Origin: an uncultured Rhodospirillaceae bacterium
GTDB lineage: Bacteria; Pseudomonadota; Alphaproteobacteria; Rhodospirillales; Casp-alpha2
DNA length: 64,000 bases
NCBI GenBank assembly: GCA_913030825.1
Contig: CAJWCU010000001.1
Span: 248,001 to 312,000, forward strand
Direction: 5' to 3'
Within the stretch, counting starts at the first letter, position 1. Each line of letters starts with the position of its first letter. The position numbers and the translations under genes were made by a program. The notes under the pieces are model-generated. The model worked only from the letters and a program-made list of their open reading frames with translations, was not told the DNA's origin and did no database searches. Shown in pieces: positions 43,881 to 55,760 of this stretch.

Positions 43881-45101
43881 ATGGCGTTGATCGTGCAGAA
43901 ATTCGGCGGCACTTCGGTGGCCGACATCGACCGCATCAAAGCGGTCGCCCAGCGGGTCAAGACCGAGGTCGATGCGGGCAATCAGGTCGCGGTGGTCGTT
44001 TCGGCCATGGCCGGCGTGACCAATCAGCTGGTCGGCTACGTCGATGCGGTCTCGAAACTGTACGACGCGCGCGAATACGACGTGGTCGTGTCGTCCGGCG
44101 AACAGGTGACCTCGGGCCTTCTTGCCCTCGAGCTGCAGACGCTGGGTATTCCGGCGCGCTCCTGGCAGGGCTGGCAGATCCCCATCCGTACCGATAACGT
44201 CCATGCCAAGGCGCGCATCGCCACGATCGACACCGACAACATCCTGCCGCGCCTGGAACAGGGCGAGGTCGTGGTTGTGCCCGGGTTCCAGGGCGTCGCC
44301 GATGACGGCCGGGTGACGACGCTGGGCCGTGGCGGGTCGGACACTTCGGCGGTGGCTTTGGCGGCGGCGCTCAAGGCGCATCGCTGCGACATCTATACGG
44401 ACGTCGATGGAGTCTATACCTGCGACCCCCGGATCGTTTCCAAAGCCCGCAAGCTGGATAAGATCACTTACGAAGAAATGCTGGAGATGGCCTCCCAAGG
44501 TGCGAAGGTCCTGCAGACCCGCGCCGTCGAAATGGCCATGAACCATGGGGTGCGCACGGAAGTGCGGTCGAGCTTCACGCCCGATCGCGGTACCCTGGTC
44601 GTGAACGAGGAAGAAATCGTGGAAAAGCAAATCGTCAGCGGAATCGCCTACTCCCGGGACGAGGCCAAGATCACCCTGGTCCGCGTCGCCGACCGGCCCG
44701 GCGTGGCCGCCGGTATCTTCGGCCCCCTGGCCGACGCCAGCGTCAACGTCGACATGATCGTGCAGAACGTCTCCGCCGACGACCAGGCGACGGACATGAC
44801 CTTCACGGTCACCAAATCCGATCTGGAACGCACCAAGACGATCATCGAGGCCAACAAGGACGAGATCGGTTACCAATCGATGATTGCCAACGACGGCGTG
44901 GTGAAGATCTCCATCATCGGCGTCGGCATGCGATCGCACACAGGCGTTGCGCAGACCATGTTCAAGACGCTGGCCGAAAAAGGCATCAACATCCAGGTGA
45001 TTTCCACGTCGGAGATCAAGGTCAGCGTTCTGGTTTCCGAGGAATATACCGAACTGGCGGTGCGCGCGTTGCATACGGCCTACGGGCTGGACGCGGACTA
45101 G
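43881..45101 (+). CDS. lysC: Aspartate kinase
   Basis: A 406-residue aspartokinase opening the lysine/threonine/methionine pathway. It begins MALIVQKFGGTSVAD, has GRGGSDTSAVALAAAL in the kinase domain (1-245), and two C-terminal ACT units (about 265-400: LVRVADRPGVAAGIF and ISIIGVGMRSHTGVAQ) for amino-acid feedback. Start 43881 is set by homology, as the frame runs upstream. It precedes ptsP, an order common in alphaproteobacteria. Confidence 0.97.
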   Translation: MALIVQKFGGTSVADIDRIKAVAQRVKTEVDAGNQVAVVVSAMAGVTNQLVGYVDAVSKLYDAREYDVVVSSGEQVTSGLLALELQTLGIPARSWQGWQIPIRTDNVHAKARIATIDTDNILPRLEQGEVVVVPGFQGVADDGRVTTLGRGGSDTSAVALAAALKAHRCDIYTDVDGVYTCDPRIVSKARKLDKITYEEMLEMASQGAKVLQTRAVEMAMNHGVRTEVRSSFTPDRGTLVVNEEEIVEKQIVSGIAYSRDEAKITLVRVADRPGVAAGIFGPLADASVNVDMIVQNVSADDQATDMTFTVTKSDLERTKTIIEANKDEIGYQSMIANDGVVKISIIGVGMRSHTGVAQTMFKTLAEKGINIQVISTSEIKVSVLVSEEYTELAVRALHTAYGLDAD

Positions 45102-45323
45102 ACCCGCGACCATCACCCGGGCCGCAAGGCCGCGCCGCGAAAATCGTGGTGACCAAGCGGGCCGCCGGACGGACGGTGGCCCGGGAATTCGGACCGGGTA
45201 ATGAAATTGAGACGACAGGGCGGTCGTCTTCTTAACGGTTCGATCCTATATGTAAGCGATGCCGGGGGGAGCAGACCCGGTTTTTGTCGCGCGTGCAGAC
45301 CGGGGGCGGGGGCCCTTTATTCA

Positions 45324-47717
45324 GTGAACGACACGTCGAAACCCAAGGATACGGACGCCAAGGCGGGACCCAGTCAGTCCACTGCCGGCGTATCCCCGGA
45401 TCCGTCAAAGGACAAGCCGAAAGGCAAGTCCGGCGGCGACCGAGGTGCGCCGCGCCGTGGGGTGATTTCGCCCGTCCCCCGCCGCATGTTGGGCAAGGTC
45501 CGCCAGGTCATGGCTTCGGCGGCGACGGCCCAGGAACGGTTGGATCAGATCGTTCGCATCATCGCCTTGGAAATGGTCGCGGAAGTTTGCTCGATTTATC
45601 TCAGGCGTGCGGGCGACGTGTTGGAACTGTTCGCCACGCAGGGCTTGCGCAAGGACGCCGTGCACAAGACGCGCCTGCGTATCGGCGAAGGCCTCGTCGG
45701 TGAGATCGCCGCCCATGCGTTGCCGTTTGCATTGGAAGACGCGCAGACCCATCCCAGCTTCGCCTACCGCCCGGAAACCGGGGAAGAATTGTTCCATTCC
45801 CTGATGGGCGTGCCGATCCTGCGCGGCGGCCGGGTGACCGGCGTCGTCGCCGTGCAGAACCGCACCCGCCGGGCCTACGAAGACGAAGAAGTCGAAACCC
45901 TGCAGACCGTCGCCATGGTGCTGGCCGAACTGGTCGCGGGGGGCGATCTGGTCTCGGCGGACGAATTGCTGCCGGTCGACGGTATCGCGCTCAAGCCGCT
46001 GCGCATCGAAGGGCTTAAGCTCAACGGTGGCATCGGCATCGGCACGGCTGTCCTGCACCGCCCGCATCTGTTCATCGAAACCATCGTTGCCGACGACCCG
46101 GGGGCGGAACGCGACCGCCTGCACGAGGCCTTCAAGACCATGCACGGCGCTCTCGACGATATGTTGGCATCGGACAACATGGCCAAGGGCGGCGAGCACC
46201 GGGATATCCTGGAGACCTACCGCCTGATCGCCCAGGACGCCGGCTGGCTGGCGCGGATCGAAGACGCCATCGATTCCGGGCTGTCCGCCGAAGCCGCCGT
46301 GCAGCGTGTGCAGAACGATTTGCGCGCGCGCATGGCCGGGATCGACGATCCCTACCTGCGCGAACGCGCCCATGATCTGGACGACCTGGGCTACCGCCTG
46401 ACCCAGCATTTGTTGGGGGCGGAACCGGGGCCGCGCGAGATGCCCGACAATGCGATCCTGATCGCGCGCAATATGGGCCCGGCGCAGTTGCTGGATTACG
46501 ACCCCGACCGCCTGCGCGGCCTGGTTCTGGCCGAAGGCTCGCCCAATGCTCATGTCGCCATTGTCGCGCGGGCGCTCGACCTGCCGGTGGTCGGCCGCAT
46601 GGACAATATCCTGGACCGGGTCGAAGAAGGCGATCCGCTGATCGTCGACGGCGACCACGGCCAAGTCTACCTGCGGCCCGGCGACGACATCCGTGTGACT
46701 TTCGAAGACAGCCTGCGCCTGCGTGCCGAACAACGCGCGCAATATGCCGAATTGAAGGACCTGCCCGCGGTCACCAAGGACGGCGTGACGGTGAATTTGC
46801 TGCTTAACGCCGGGCTGCGCGTCGATCTTATGCATTTGGACGACACGGGGGCGGGGGGCATCGGCCTGTTCCGCACGGAAATCCCATTCATGGTCGAATC
46901 CGAAACGCCGACGGTCGATCGGCAGGAAGAGATCTATAAAACCGTGTACGAGCGCGCCGGCGACCGGCCCGTGACTTTCCGCACCTTGGACGCCGGCGGC
47001 GACAAGGTGCTGCCCTATTGGGATATCGACGGCGACGAGGAAAACCCCGCCATGGGTTGGCGGGCGATCCGCGTCTCGCTCGACCGGCCGGCGTTGATGC
47101 GCGATCAGTTGCGCTCCTTGATCCGGGCGGCCGCGGGCAAGACGCTGCGCGTCATGTTCCCGATGGTCACCGAGGTCGCCGAATTCGACGCCGCCAAGAA
47201 GCTGCTGGACGCCGAAATGACCCGCGCGCGCAGGCGCGGTCGGTTGCTGCCCTCGGCGGTCAAGGCGGGGGTGATGCTCGAGGTGCCGGGTCTGATCTTC
47301 CAGATGGCGGCGCTGACCAAGCGGGTCGATTTCATCTCCGTCGGCTCCAACGACATGCTGCAGTTCCTGTTCGCCGCCGATCGCGGCAACCCCCAGGTCG
47401 CCGCCCGTTACGACGATCTGGCGCCGGCGGTTGTGAATTTCCTGGGCCAAGTCGCGGCGGCCTGCCGCGAGAACGATACGGAACTCAGCCTTTGCGGCGA
47501 GATGGCCGGCGAGCCGCTGGCGGCGATGACCCTTATCGGCTTGGGATTCCGCAATCTTTCCATGTCCGCACCCTCCGTCGGACCGGTCAAGGCGATGGTC
47601 CGCTCGCTGGATGCGGGGGCGTTGGAAAGCTATCTCGCCGGGCTCGGCCAGTCCGCCGACCACTCCTTGCGGGAGAAATTAAGGTCGTTTGCGGCAGATC
47701 ATGGTGTAATGGTTTAA
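45324..47717 (+). CDS. ptsP: Nitrogen PTS enzyme I (phosphoenolpyruvate-protein phosphotransferase)
   Basis: A 797-residue EI-Ntr. After a 45-residue Lys/Gly-rich N-terminus comes a GAF domain (about 55-195, ERLDQIVRIIALEMVAEVCSI), then the EI N-domain with the phosphoacceptor H410 in GSPNAHVAIVARAL, then the PEP-binding TIM barrel (IGLFRTEIPFM, GSNDMLQFLFAADRGN). It starts the PTS-Ntr relay that signals nitrogen/K+ status. GTG 45324 gives a family-like N-terminus; an ATG at 45201 is possible. Its partners (NPr, EIIANtr) are not in the window. Confidence 0.94.
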   Translation: MNDTSKPKDTDAKAGPSQSTAGVSPDPSKDKPKGKSGGDRGAPRRGVISPVPRRMLGKVRQVMASAATAQERLDQIVRIIALEMVAEVCSIYLRRAGDVLELFATQGLRKDAVHKTRLRIGEGLVGEIAAHALPFALEDAQTHPSFAYRPETGEELFHSLMGVPILRGGRVTGVVAVQNRTRRAYEDEEVETLQTVAMVLAELVAGGDLVSADELLPVDGIALKPLRIEGLKLNGGIGIGTAVLHRPHLFIETIVADDPGAERDRLHEAFKTMHGALDDMLASDNMAKGGEHRDILETYRLIAQDAGWLARIEDAIDSGLSAEAAVQRVQNDLRARMAGIDDPYLRERAHDLDDLGYRLTQHLLGAEPGPREMPDNAILIARNMGPAQLLDYDPDRLRGLVLAEGSPNAHVAIVARALDLPVVGRMDNILDRVEEGDPLIVDGDHGQVYLRPGDDIRVTFEDSLRLRAEQRAQYAELKDLPAVTKDGVTVNLLLNAGLRVDLMHLDDTGAGGIGLFRTEIPFMVESETPTVDRQEEIYKTVYERAGDRPVTFRTLDAGGDKVLPYWDIDGDEENPAMGWRAIRVSLDRPALMRDQLRSLIRAAAGKTLRVMFPMVTEVAEFDAAKKLLDAEMTRARRRGRLLPSAVKAGVMLEVPGLIFQMAALTKRVDFISVGSNDMLQFLFAADRGNPQVAARYDDLAPAVVNFLGQVAAACRENDTELSLCGEMAGEPLAAMTLIGLGFRNLSMSAPSVGPVKAMVRSLDAGALESYLAGLGQSADHSLREKLRSFAADHGVMV

Positions 47718-47922
47718 GGCAGCCGGTTTTCTTCTTGAATCTACATGACTTTTCATGGGATTATTTGGTCTGCGGAATTAAGACGAAACGAATCGCTCTT
47801 GAAAACGCGCCGTTGCCGGAAGTCCGGGGGGATTTTTTGCTGCGGCCACCCGGACGCCGGGGCCCGACGTGGGGTCGCCGGCCTAGGGGACTCGGGGGAT
47901 TTGTTTGGGGTATAGGGGCGAA

Positions 47923-49335
47923 GTGAACGTGAACCACGATCCCATTTCCAGAACCACGCCCATCGGCGACGCGGCCGAACGCAAGACCGGCACCGGCAGC
48001 CTCCTGCGCGCATCGCGCCTGCGGTGCGGCGAGGAATTGGAGGATATCGCCCAGTCCTTGCGCATCCGCCGCCGCCATCTGGAGGCGATCGAGGACGGTC
48101 GGTTCGATGAATTGCCCGGAACGACCTACGCGGTCGGCTTTATTCGCGCCTATGCCGATTACCTGGGCCTCGATTCCGACGAGGTCGTGCGCCGCTTCAA
48201 GGAAGAAAACACCCTGCAGCCGGGGCGCCCGCCCAAGGCCGAACTGGTATTCCCGTCGCCGATGTCCGAATCGGGCATTCCCCGGGGGGCCGTGGTCTTC
48301 CTGGGCGTGCTGATCGGGGTCATTGCCTACGGCGGTTGGTATTCATCGACCGTCGACAACGATTTCTTCAAGAACTGGATCGAGCCGGTGCCGCAGCGCC
48401 TGGCGGACATGGTCTCCGGCGGGGGCAGCCCCGCCGAGCCGGACCGCAGCCAGGCCGTCGCCGCCGACAAACCGGTCGAAGCGGTGGACCCGACGCCGGT
48501 GACGACGCCAAAGCCCGAAATGGCCGAGCCTGAAATCGCCGACACGGCGACGGAGCCTGCGACGGACACGCCTGCGACCGATGCCCCGTCGATTGTGGCG
48601 ACCTCGCCCGATACGATCCCGACCGATACGGCCTCGTCCAACGCGCCGGCCGCCGATACGGCCTCCGGCGCATCCGAGGTGACCGCCACGGCGCCGACCG
48701 CCGCCGCCACGGCAACCGAATCGGCCGCCGAAACGCCGGACGCGACGCCTGCGCCGGAAACGGCCGCCGCGCCCGTGCCAGAGCCCGCGACGGAAACGTC
48801 GGCGACCGAGGCGGCGCCGGAGCCCGCGCGTCCGCCGCAATCCATTGCGCAACCGGTTGAAACAGCCGAGTTGCCGGCGCCGGCCGCCGAACCATCGGCA
48901 TCCGACAATGCCGCCGCCGCCGCGCCGGAAACCGCCGTGGCCGAAAGCCCGTCCTCCGAAACGCCGAATGATACGGCCCCGGCCGCCGAGGTCGCGGATC
49001 AGGCGACCGCCGCCGGTACGGCCGCAACCGAAGTCGCCAATGTTCCGGCGATCCCGGAAGGCACCCGCATCGTCCTGACCGCGATCAGCGACAGCTGGGT
49101 CGAGGTCCGCGAAACGGTCACGGATACCTGGGTTTGGGGCAAGTTGCTGCGGGCCGGCGAAAGCTATCCTGTGCCGGACCGTCCCAATCTGAAATTGAAG
49201 ACCGGCAACGCCGGCGGCCTGACGATCGCGGTGGACGGAACGGACGTGCCGCCCGTCGGCGAAAGCGGTGAAGTCGTGCGTAACGTGCTGCTCGATCCCG
49301 ATCGTCTCAAGGCCGGGACGGCTGCTTCCCGCTAA
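47923..49335 (+). CDS. RodZ-like helix-turn-helix membrane protein
   Basis: About 470 residues. A cytoplasmic HTH_25 domain lies near 25-95 (GEELEDIAQSLRIRRRHLEAIEDG, GFIRAYADYLGL), one membrane helix near 115-132 (AVVFLGVLIGVIAYGGW), then about 200 residues of Ala/Thr/Pro/Glu-rich linker, and a C-terminal DUF4115 beta domain (about 370-465, SDSWVEVRETVTDTWVWGKLLRAGE). RodZ links MreB to the cell-wall elongation machinery. GTG starts at 47923 and 47929 are both possible. It precedes ispG, the usual order. Confidence 0.9.
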   Translation: MNVNHDPISRTTPIGDAAERKTGTGSLLRASRLRCGEELEDIAQSLRIRRRHLEAIEDGRFDELPGTTYAVGFIRAYADYLGLDSDEVVRRFKEENTLQPGRPPKAELVFPSPMSESGIPRGAVVFLGVLIGVIAYGGWYSSTVDNDFFKNWIEPVPQRLADMVSGGGSPAEPDRSQAVAADKPVEAVDPTPVTTPKPEMAEPEIADTATEPATDTPATDAPSIVATSPDTIPTDTASSNAPAADTASGASEVTATAPTAAATATESAAETPDATPAPETAAAPVPEPATETSATEAAPEPARPPQSIAQPVETAELPAPAAEPSASDNAAAAAPETAVAESPSSETPNDTAPAAEVADQATAAGTAATEVANVPAIPEGTRIVLTAISDSWVEVRETVTDTWVWGKLLRAGESYPVPDRPNLKLKTGNAGGLTIAVDGTDVPPVGESGEVVRNVLLDPDRLKAGTAASR

Positions 49336-49589
49336 ACCGTGTCGCGACTTTGGGCGGATACGGTCGGCAGACGCCGCGACGCCGCAGGTTCTCGATAAAT
49401 CTCCGACGCTACCATGCGCCACCGCTGGCTCGTCTCGACCGTTGACCCCGGGGCGGGGGTCGGGCAAAACATGGCCCACGGGAAGGTCCTTGGGATCACC
49501 CATGGGCCGGATGGGCGCGATCGCTGCTTGTGTGCTGCCGGTTCCGGGCCCATTTAAATCGCCGTTGAGCCTTTAAGAGGATCCGTTTC

Positions 49590-50879
<1,290 letters not shown>

Positions 50880-50892
50880 AGAAGCGTTCCTC

Positions 50893-52137
50893 ATGGCCGA
50901 TCTTCAGCCCGTTCGCGGGACCCACGACATCCTGCCCGACGATTTTCGCCTGCACCGCCACATCGGTGATATGGCCGCCAACTTGGCGGCGCGCCATGGG
51001 TTCCGTGAAATGACGCCGCCGGTCTTCGAATTCACCGACGTCTTCTCGCGCACCCTGGGCGAAACGTCGGACGTGGTGACGAAGGAGATGTATACCTTCG
51101 ACGACCGGGGCGGCGATTCAATCACCCTGCGCCCGGAGTTCACCGCCGGGATCGCCCGGGCCTTCATGTCGAACGGCCTGGCCCAGGAGGCCCCGCTCAA
51201 GTTCTTCGCGCGCGGCCCCGTGTTCCGCCACGAACGTCCACAGAAAGGGCGCCTCCGCCAGTTCCATCAGATCGACGTGGAAATCCTGGGGGTGCTGGGC
51301 GCGCAGGCGGATATCGAAGTCATCGCCCTGGCCTGGAACCTGTTGGAAGACCTGGGCGTCGCCAAGGACGTGCATCTGGAGTTGAACACCCTGGGCGATC
51401 CGGAAAGCCGCCAGGCCTATCGCGGCGTGCTGCTGGACTATCTCGGGAAATACCGGGGCGATCTGTCCGAGGACAGCCGGACGCGCATGGACAAGAACCC
51501 CATGCGCATCTTCGATTCCAAGGATGCGGGCGATCAGGAAATCATGGCCGATGCGCCCTTGCTGCGAGATCACCTGAACGAAACCTCGCAGACCTTCTTC
51601 GCCGAGGTTCTGGCCGGGCTCGACGCTCTGGGGATTTCCTATGAAATCAAACCCCGTCTGGTGCGCGGCCTGGATTACTACACCCATACGGCCTTTGAAT
51701 TCGTCACCGATACCCTGGGCGCCCAGGGCACGGTGCTGGCCGGGGGACGGTATGACGGCTTGATGGAAATGATGGGCGGCCGCCCGACGCCCGGTATCGG
51801 CTGGGCCGCGGGGGTCGAGCGCCTGTCCATGATGTTGGGCGAGGCACCGCAAGCCGATCGCCCCATCGTGATTGTGCCGCTTGGCGACGAGGCCCAGGGC
51901 CCCGCCTTGAAAATCGCTTTCGATCTGCGCCGTGCCGGTCATGTGGTCGACATGGGTTATTCCGGCAATCTAAAGAAACGTATGGCCCGGGCCGACAAGG
52001 CCAATGCGAAAGCCGTGCTGATCCTGGGCTCCGACGAACTGGCCAAGGGTGCGGCGACGCTGCGCAACATGGAATCCGGTACCCAGGCCGATATCCCGCT
52101 TGATAATCTCGTCGAGACCCTGAAGCTCCACTTTTAG
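50893..52137 (+). CDS. hisS: Histidyl-tRNA synthetase
   Basis: A 414-residue class II synthetase. Motif 1 lies within LQPVRGTHDILPDD onward, motif 2 is FRHERPQKGRLRQFHQ, the histidine-binding loop is LVRGLDYYTHTAFE, and motif 3 is GGRPTPGIGWAAGVERL. A C-terminal anticodon-binding domain follows. Length is standard. It belongs to the ispG-hisS-hemA-prfA-prmC run, with gaps of 13 bases on each side. Confidence 0.97.
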   Translation: MADLQPVRGTHDILPDDFRLHRHIGDMAANLAARHGFREMTPPVFEFTDVFSRTLGETSDVVTKEMYTFDDRGGDSITLRPEFTAGIARAFMSNGLAQEAPLKFFARGPVFRHERPQKGRLRQFHQIDVEILGVLGAQADIEVIALAWNLLEDLGVAKDVHLELNTLGDPESRQAYRGVLLDYLGKYRGDLSEDSRTRMDKNPMRIFDSKDAGDQEIMADAPLLRDHLNETSQTFFAEVLAGLDALGISYEIKPRLVRGLDYYTHTAFEFVTDTLGAQGTVLAGGRYDGLMEMMGGRPTPGIGWAAGVERLSMMLGEAPQADRPIVIVPLGDEAQGPALKIAFDLRRAGHVVDMGYSGNLKKRMARADKANAKAVLILGSDELAKGAATLRNMESGTQADIPLDNLVETLKLHF

Positions 52138-52150
52138 CGAGTCCGCCCCC

Positions 52151-53434
52151 ATGCCCGAAGACCGCGCGCAAACCGCCCGGCCCTTCGTGGCCGGAGTCAA
52201 TCACCGGACAAGCTCCCTCGGCCTGCGCGATCAGTTGTTCATCGAGGACGAGGCCGTGCCGAGCGTCCTGGCCGTGCTGCGCGAGAAGGGATTGGATGAA
52301 GCGGTGCTGCTCTCGACCTGCGATCGGGTCGAGGTCGTCGGCGCCCACCCCGACCCCCAGGCGGCGGCGGAAACGGCGCTTGCCGTGCTCGCCGATCAGG
52401 TCCAGGTGCCGCTTGCCGATCTGAAAGCGCAAGCCAACGTCCTCTTTGACGAGCCGGCCGTCCTGCATCTGTTCAATATCGCGGCCTCGCTCGCCAGCCT
52501 CGTCATCGGCGAGCCGCAGGTTCTGGGTCAGGTCAAGGCCGGGCACAGGATGGCGCGCGAGGGCGGGATGCCTACCGGCGTTTTGGAAAGCCTGTTCCAG
52601 GCGGCCTATGTCGCGGCCAAACGGGTGCGTACGGAAACAGGCGTTGGCGAAGGGCCCGTTTCCATCGCCGCGGTGGCGACCATGTTGGTCGGCGATCTGC
52701 ACGGGGATCTGGGAAAAGTTTCGGCCCTGTTGATCGGGGCCGGTGATATGGGCGAAATGGTTGCCGAGGACATGATCGGCGAGGGGTTGACCAACCTGAC
52801 CGTGATCCATCCGCGCGAACGCCGCGCCCGGCGCACGGCCAAGGTTCTGGGCTGCACCTGCGACAGTTTCGAAAACTTGGACGCCCTGGTGCCCAAGACC
52901 GACGTCATCATCGCGGCCCTGGGTGGCGGTGGGCGGATCGTCGGCAAGGATCTCGTTGCGGCGGCGCTGAAGGCCCGGCGGCGGCGGCCGATCCTGGTCG
53001 TCGATACGGCGGTGCCCGGCGACGTCGATCCGGCGGTCCATGATTTGGACGACGCCTATGTCTACGACTTCGGCGATCTGGAACGCATCGCCATGGAGGG
53101 CCTGGTCGGACGCGGGACCGAGGCCGAAGCGGCGCAGCGCATCGTCGACGAGGAAGTGCGGGCCTATCTCAGCGGCCGGCGCGAACGGGACGCCGTGCCT
53201 TTGGTCGCGGACCTGCGTCAATATTTCGAACAGCAACGCGCCCAGGCCCTGGCCGAGGCCGGGGGCGATGCGGATAAAGCGACGCATCTGCTGGTCGGCC
53301 GTCTTTTGCATGGGCCGTCGACGCGCCTGCGCCGCGCGGCGGCGGAGGCCGATCTGGACCTGGCGGCGGCGGAACGCCTGCTGGCCCATCTGTTTCAACC
53401 GGACACCCCGGGTGGCGAGGAGAACGATACGTGA
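52151..53434 (+). CDS. hemA: Glutamyl-tRNA reductase
   Basis: A 427-residue enzyme of the C5 heme pathway, reducing glutamyl-tRNA to glutamate-1-semialdehyde. The catalytic C57 lies in [12 protein letters not shown] (the family often has CNR here), followed by [16 protein letters not shown], the NADPH-binding IGAGDMGEM and a C-terminal dimerisation helix. Using tRNA-glutamate rather than ALA synthase is less usual among alphaproteobacteria. Its TGA overlaps the prfA GTG by 4 bases. Confidence 0.95.
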   Translation: MPEDRAQTARPFVAGVNHRTSSLGLRDQLFIEDEAVPSVLAVLREKGLDEAVLLSTCDRVEVVGAHPDPQAAAETALAVLADQVQVPLADLKAQANVLFDEPAVLHLFNIAASLASLVIGEPQVLGQVKAGHRMAREGGMPTGVLESLFQAAYVAAKRVRTETGVGEGPVSIAAVATMLVGDLHGDLGKVSALLIGAGDMGEMVAEDMIGEGLTNLTVIHPRERRARRTAKVLGCTCDSFENLDALVPKTDVIIAALGGGGRIVGKDLVAAALKARRRRPILVVDTAVPGDVDPAVHDLDDAYVYDFGDLERIAMEGLVGRGTEAEAAQRIVDEEVRAYLSGRRERDAVPLVADLRQYFEQQRAQALAEAGGDADKATHLLVGRLLHGPSTRLRRAAAEADLDLAAAERLLAHLFQPDTPGGEENDT

Positions 53435-54501
53435 GCCTGAATGAAAACCTGGACCGGGTCCTGACGCGCTACAAGGAACTGGAAGCCCTGATGTCCGAAG
53501 GCGGCGCCAGCGGCGAAGAGATCGCCAAGCTGGGTAAGGAATATTCGGACCTGGGGCCCGTGGTCGAGGCCGTCAACGCCTACCGCAAGGCCCAGGCGGA
53601 TGCCCAGGGCATGGCCGACCTGCTGGCCGATCCGGCGACGGATGCGGACATGCGCGAACTGGCCGAGGAAGAATTCAAGGAGTTGAAGGACACCCTGCCG
53701 GGGTTGGAGCGCGAGGTCGAATTGATGCTCCTGCCCAAGGACGAAGCGGACGAGAAGAACGCGATCCTGGAAGTCCGCGCCGGCACCGGCGGGGACGAGG
53801 CGGGACTGTTCGCCGCCGACCTGTTCCGGATGTATCAGCGATATGCCGAAACCCACGGCTGGCGGTTCCAGATCATGGGCGTCAACGAAACGGGGATCGG
53901 CGGCTACAAGGAAGCGGTCGCGGAAATTTCCGGCACCGACGTGTTCGCGCGTCTGAAGTTCGAATCCGGTGTCCACCGGGTGCAGCGGATACCTGTTACG
54001 GAGTCCGGTGGGCGCATCCATACCTCGGCGGCGACCGTCGCGGTGATGCCCGAGGCAGAGGAAGTGGACGTGGCGATTGAGGAAAAGGACCTTCGCATCG
54101 ACGTCTTCCGCGCTTCCGGCCCCGGCGGACAGTCCGTCAACACGACGGACTCGGCCGTGCGCATCACCCACCTGCCGACCGGCATTGTCGTCAGTCAGCA
54201 GGATGAGAAATCGCAGCATAAGAACCGCGCCAAGGCGATGAAGGTGCTGCGCGCGCGCATCTACGAACGCGAACGCCAGATGCGCGACGCCGAACGGGCG
54301 GCCCAGCGCAAAGGCCAGGTCGGCTCCGGCGACCGGTCGGAACGCATCCGTACCTACAACTTTCCCCAAGGCCGGGTCACCGACCACCGCATCAACCTGA
54401 CCTTGCACAAGCTGGATCGGGTGATGGAAGGCGATCTGGACGAACTGATGGATGCCCTGATCACCGACGACCAGGCACAGCGTCTGGCCGAGATCGCGTG
54501 A
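53431..54501 (+). CDS. prfA: Peptide chain release factor 1
   Basis: A 356-residue RF1. The peptidyl-hydrolysis GGQ is at 232-234 within [15 protein letters not shown], and [19 protein letters not shown] opens domain 2. The stop-codon-reading PxT equivalent lies just before [18 protein letters not shown]. It uses a GTG start overlapping the hemA stop, and its own stop overlaps the prmC GTG: translational coupling on both sides. Confidence 0.97.
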   Translation: MSLNENLDRVLTRYKELEALMSEGGASGEEIAKLGKEYSDLGPVVEAVNAYRKAQADAQGMADLLADPATDADMRELAEEEFKELKDTLPGLEREVELMLLPKDEADEKNAILEVRAGTGGDEAGLFAADLFRMYQRYAETHGWRFQIMGVNETGIGGYKEAVAEISGTDVFARLKFESGVHRVQRIPVTESGGRIHTSAATVAVMPEAEEVDVAIEEKDLRIDVFRASGPGGQSVNTTDSAVRITHLPTGIVVSQQDEKSQHKNRAKAMKVLRARIYERERQMRDAERAAQRKGQVGSGDRSERIRTYNFPQGRVTDHRINLTLHKLDRVMEGDLDELMDALITDDQAQRLAEIA

Positions 54502-55403
54502 CGGACGGGGCGCCGCCGCCGGTCGAAAGCCGCCATGCCCCGGGCACCCTGGGTCATGCCGTGGATCGGGCGTCAGCGCATCTGCGGTCGGCGGGCATCG
54601 AGACGGCCCGATTGGATGCACGGGTACTTGCCGCCCATGTATTGGGGCGCGAGGCGTCGTTCATTCTGACCCATCCGGAGCACGTTCTGAGCGCCGAAGA
54701 GGGTGCGGTGATCGATGCCTTGATCGCGCGGCGCGCGGCGCATGAGCCGGTCTCGCGAATTCTGGGCGAAAAGGAATTCTGGTCGATGACCTTCAAGGTC
54801 ACCGAAGCGACCCTGACGCCGCGCCCGGATACGGAAACCCTGGTCGAACAGGCGTTGGGCCATCTCCGCGAATCCGGTCGGGAAAACGACGAATTGCGGT
54901 TGCTTGATTTGGGTACGGGCACGGGATGCCTCTTGCTGGCGCTGCTGTCGGAGCTTCCGGTGGCGACGGGCCTGGGCGTCGACGTCAACGCCGACGCTGC
55001 CGCCGTCGCAGAAGAAAACGCCCGGCGTCTCGGGCTTGGCACGCGCGCGGATTTTCGCGTCGGCGATTGGGCCGACGGCCTGGATGGACCGTTCGACGTG
55101 ATCGTCAGCAACCCGCCCTATATCGCGGACGGGATGCGGGCGGAATTAGCCCCTGAAGTCAGGGACTTCGACCCACCGGGTGCTTTGTTCGCCGGGGCCG
55201 AGGGGCTGGACGCCTATCGCATCATCGCGCCCCAGGCGGCGAAGTTGCTCGCCCCAGGAGGGCTGATCGGTTTTGAAATCGGCCAGGGACAGGACGCCGC
55301 CGTTGCGGAAATCCTCCGCGCGAACGGGTTTGAAGGGATCGAATCGCGCGCCGACCTCGCGGGGATTCCCCGTGCCCTTTCCGGGCGTGCGCCAAGCCCG
55401 TAA
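54498..55403 (+). CDS. prmC: Peptide chain release factor N5-glutamine methyltransferase
   Basis: A 301-residue PrmC/HemK that methylates the GGQ glutamine of release factors. The helical N-terminal domain includes [12 protein letters not shown] and [21 protein letters not shown], motif I is [15 protein letters not shown] and the catalytic NPPY starts at N205 (SNPPYIAD). GTG start, 4-base overlap with prfA, its own substrate gene. Confidence 0.96.
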   Translation: MTDGAPPPVESRHAPGTLGHAVDRASAHLRSAGIETARLDARVLAAHVLGREASFILTHPEHVLSAEEGAVIDALIARRAAHEPVSRILGEKEFWSMTFKVTEATLTPRPDTETLVEQALGHLRESGRENDELRLLDLGTGTGCLLLALLSELPVATGLGVDVNADAAAVAEENARRLGLGTRADFRVGDWADGLDGPFDVIVSNPPYIADGMRAELAPEVRDFDPPGALFAGAEGLDAYRIIAPQAAKLLAPGGLIGFEIGQGQDAAVAEILRANGFEGIESRADLAGIPRALSGRAPSP

Positions 55404-55760
55404 TTCCCGCAAAAAAATGTTGGAAATAGGGGTGAACCGGTCTAGGGTGCCGATGGTGGCTGTAAGGCCACTTGGGCGGATCGTCCCATGTGACGCCTCT
55501 TCGACCTCCGAAAAATTCGACGTTACGACCTAACGGTCAATGTTCGGAGTAGGGTCGCGGAACGGGACAGGCCCCCGGGATTTCCCTGAGCAAAGTTACG
55601 CGCGTCTCCGTTGCAAACGAGGCGGTCGTTCTTTGAACAGCCGGTACGGCGAGCGGGCGAGGTTTGTCCGTTTCCGTGACGGGTGTGGCCGGGCCGTAAA
55701 TCGCCCGGTGTTTCTGGGAAGCTTACCCAGCAGCCCGCCAACAAACGTGTTGCAAGGAAA
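55404..55760 (+). ncRNA. Candidate structured leader between prmC and the DUF4167 gene
   Basis: A 357-base gap with no credible ORF but several stable stem-loops: 55456-55460 with 55467-55471; a nested element with outer arms 55502-55512 and 55543-55557 (CGACC-TCCGAA with a 4-base bulge) around an inner hairpin 55521-55525/55531-55535; 55689-55694 with 55703-55708; and 55714-55718 with 55726-55730, the last 31 bases before the ATG. The DUF4167 protein looks RNA-binding, so autoregulation is conceivable. I recognise no known RNA family. Conservation is untested. Confidence 0.35.

Noticed and set aside
45405-47663. 752-codon open frame antisense to ptsP
   Set aside because: Same shadow effect: low-complexity composition and no motif, whereas ptsP is clear on the other strand.
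47718-47922. Terminator in the ptsP-rodZ gap
   Set aside because: GTCCGGG/CCCGGAC arms exist but the loop holds the T run and nothing suitable follows the stem.
49336-49589. Riboswitch before ispG
   Set aside because: Only one imperfect 10-bp hairpin is visible and it matches no riboswitch core I know.
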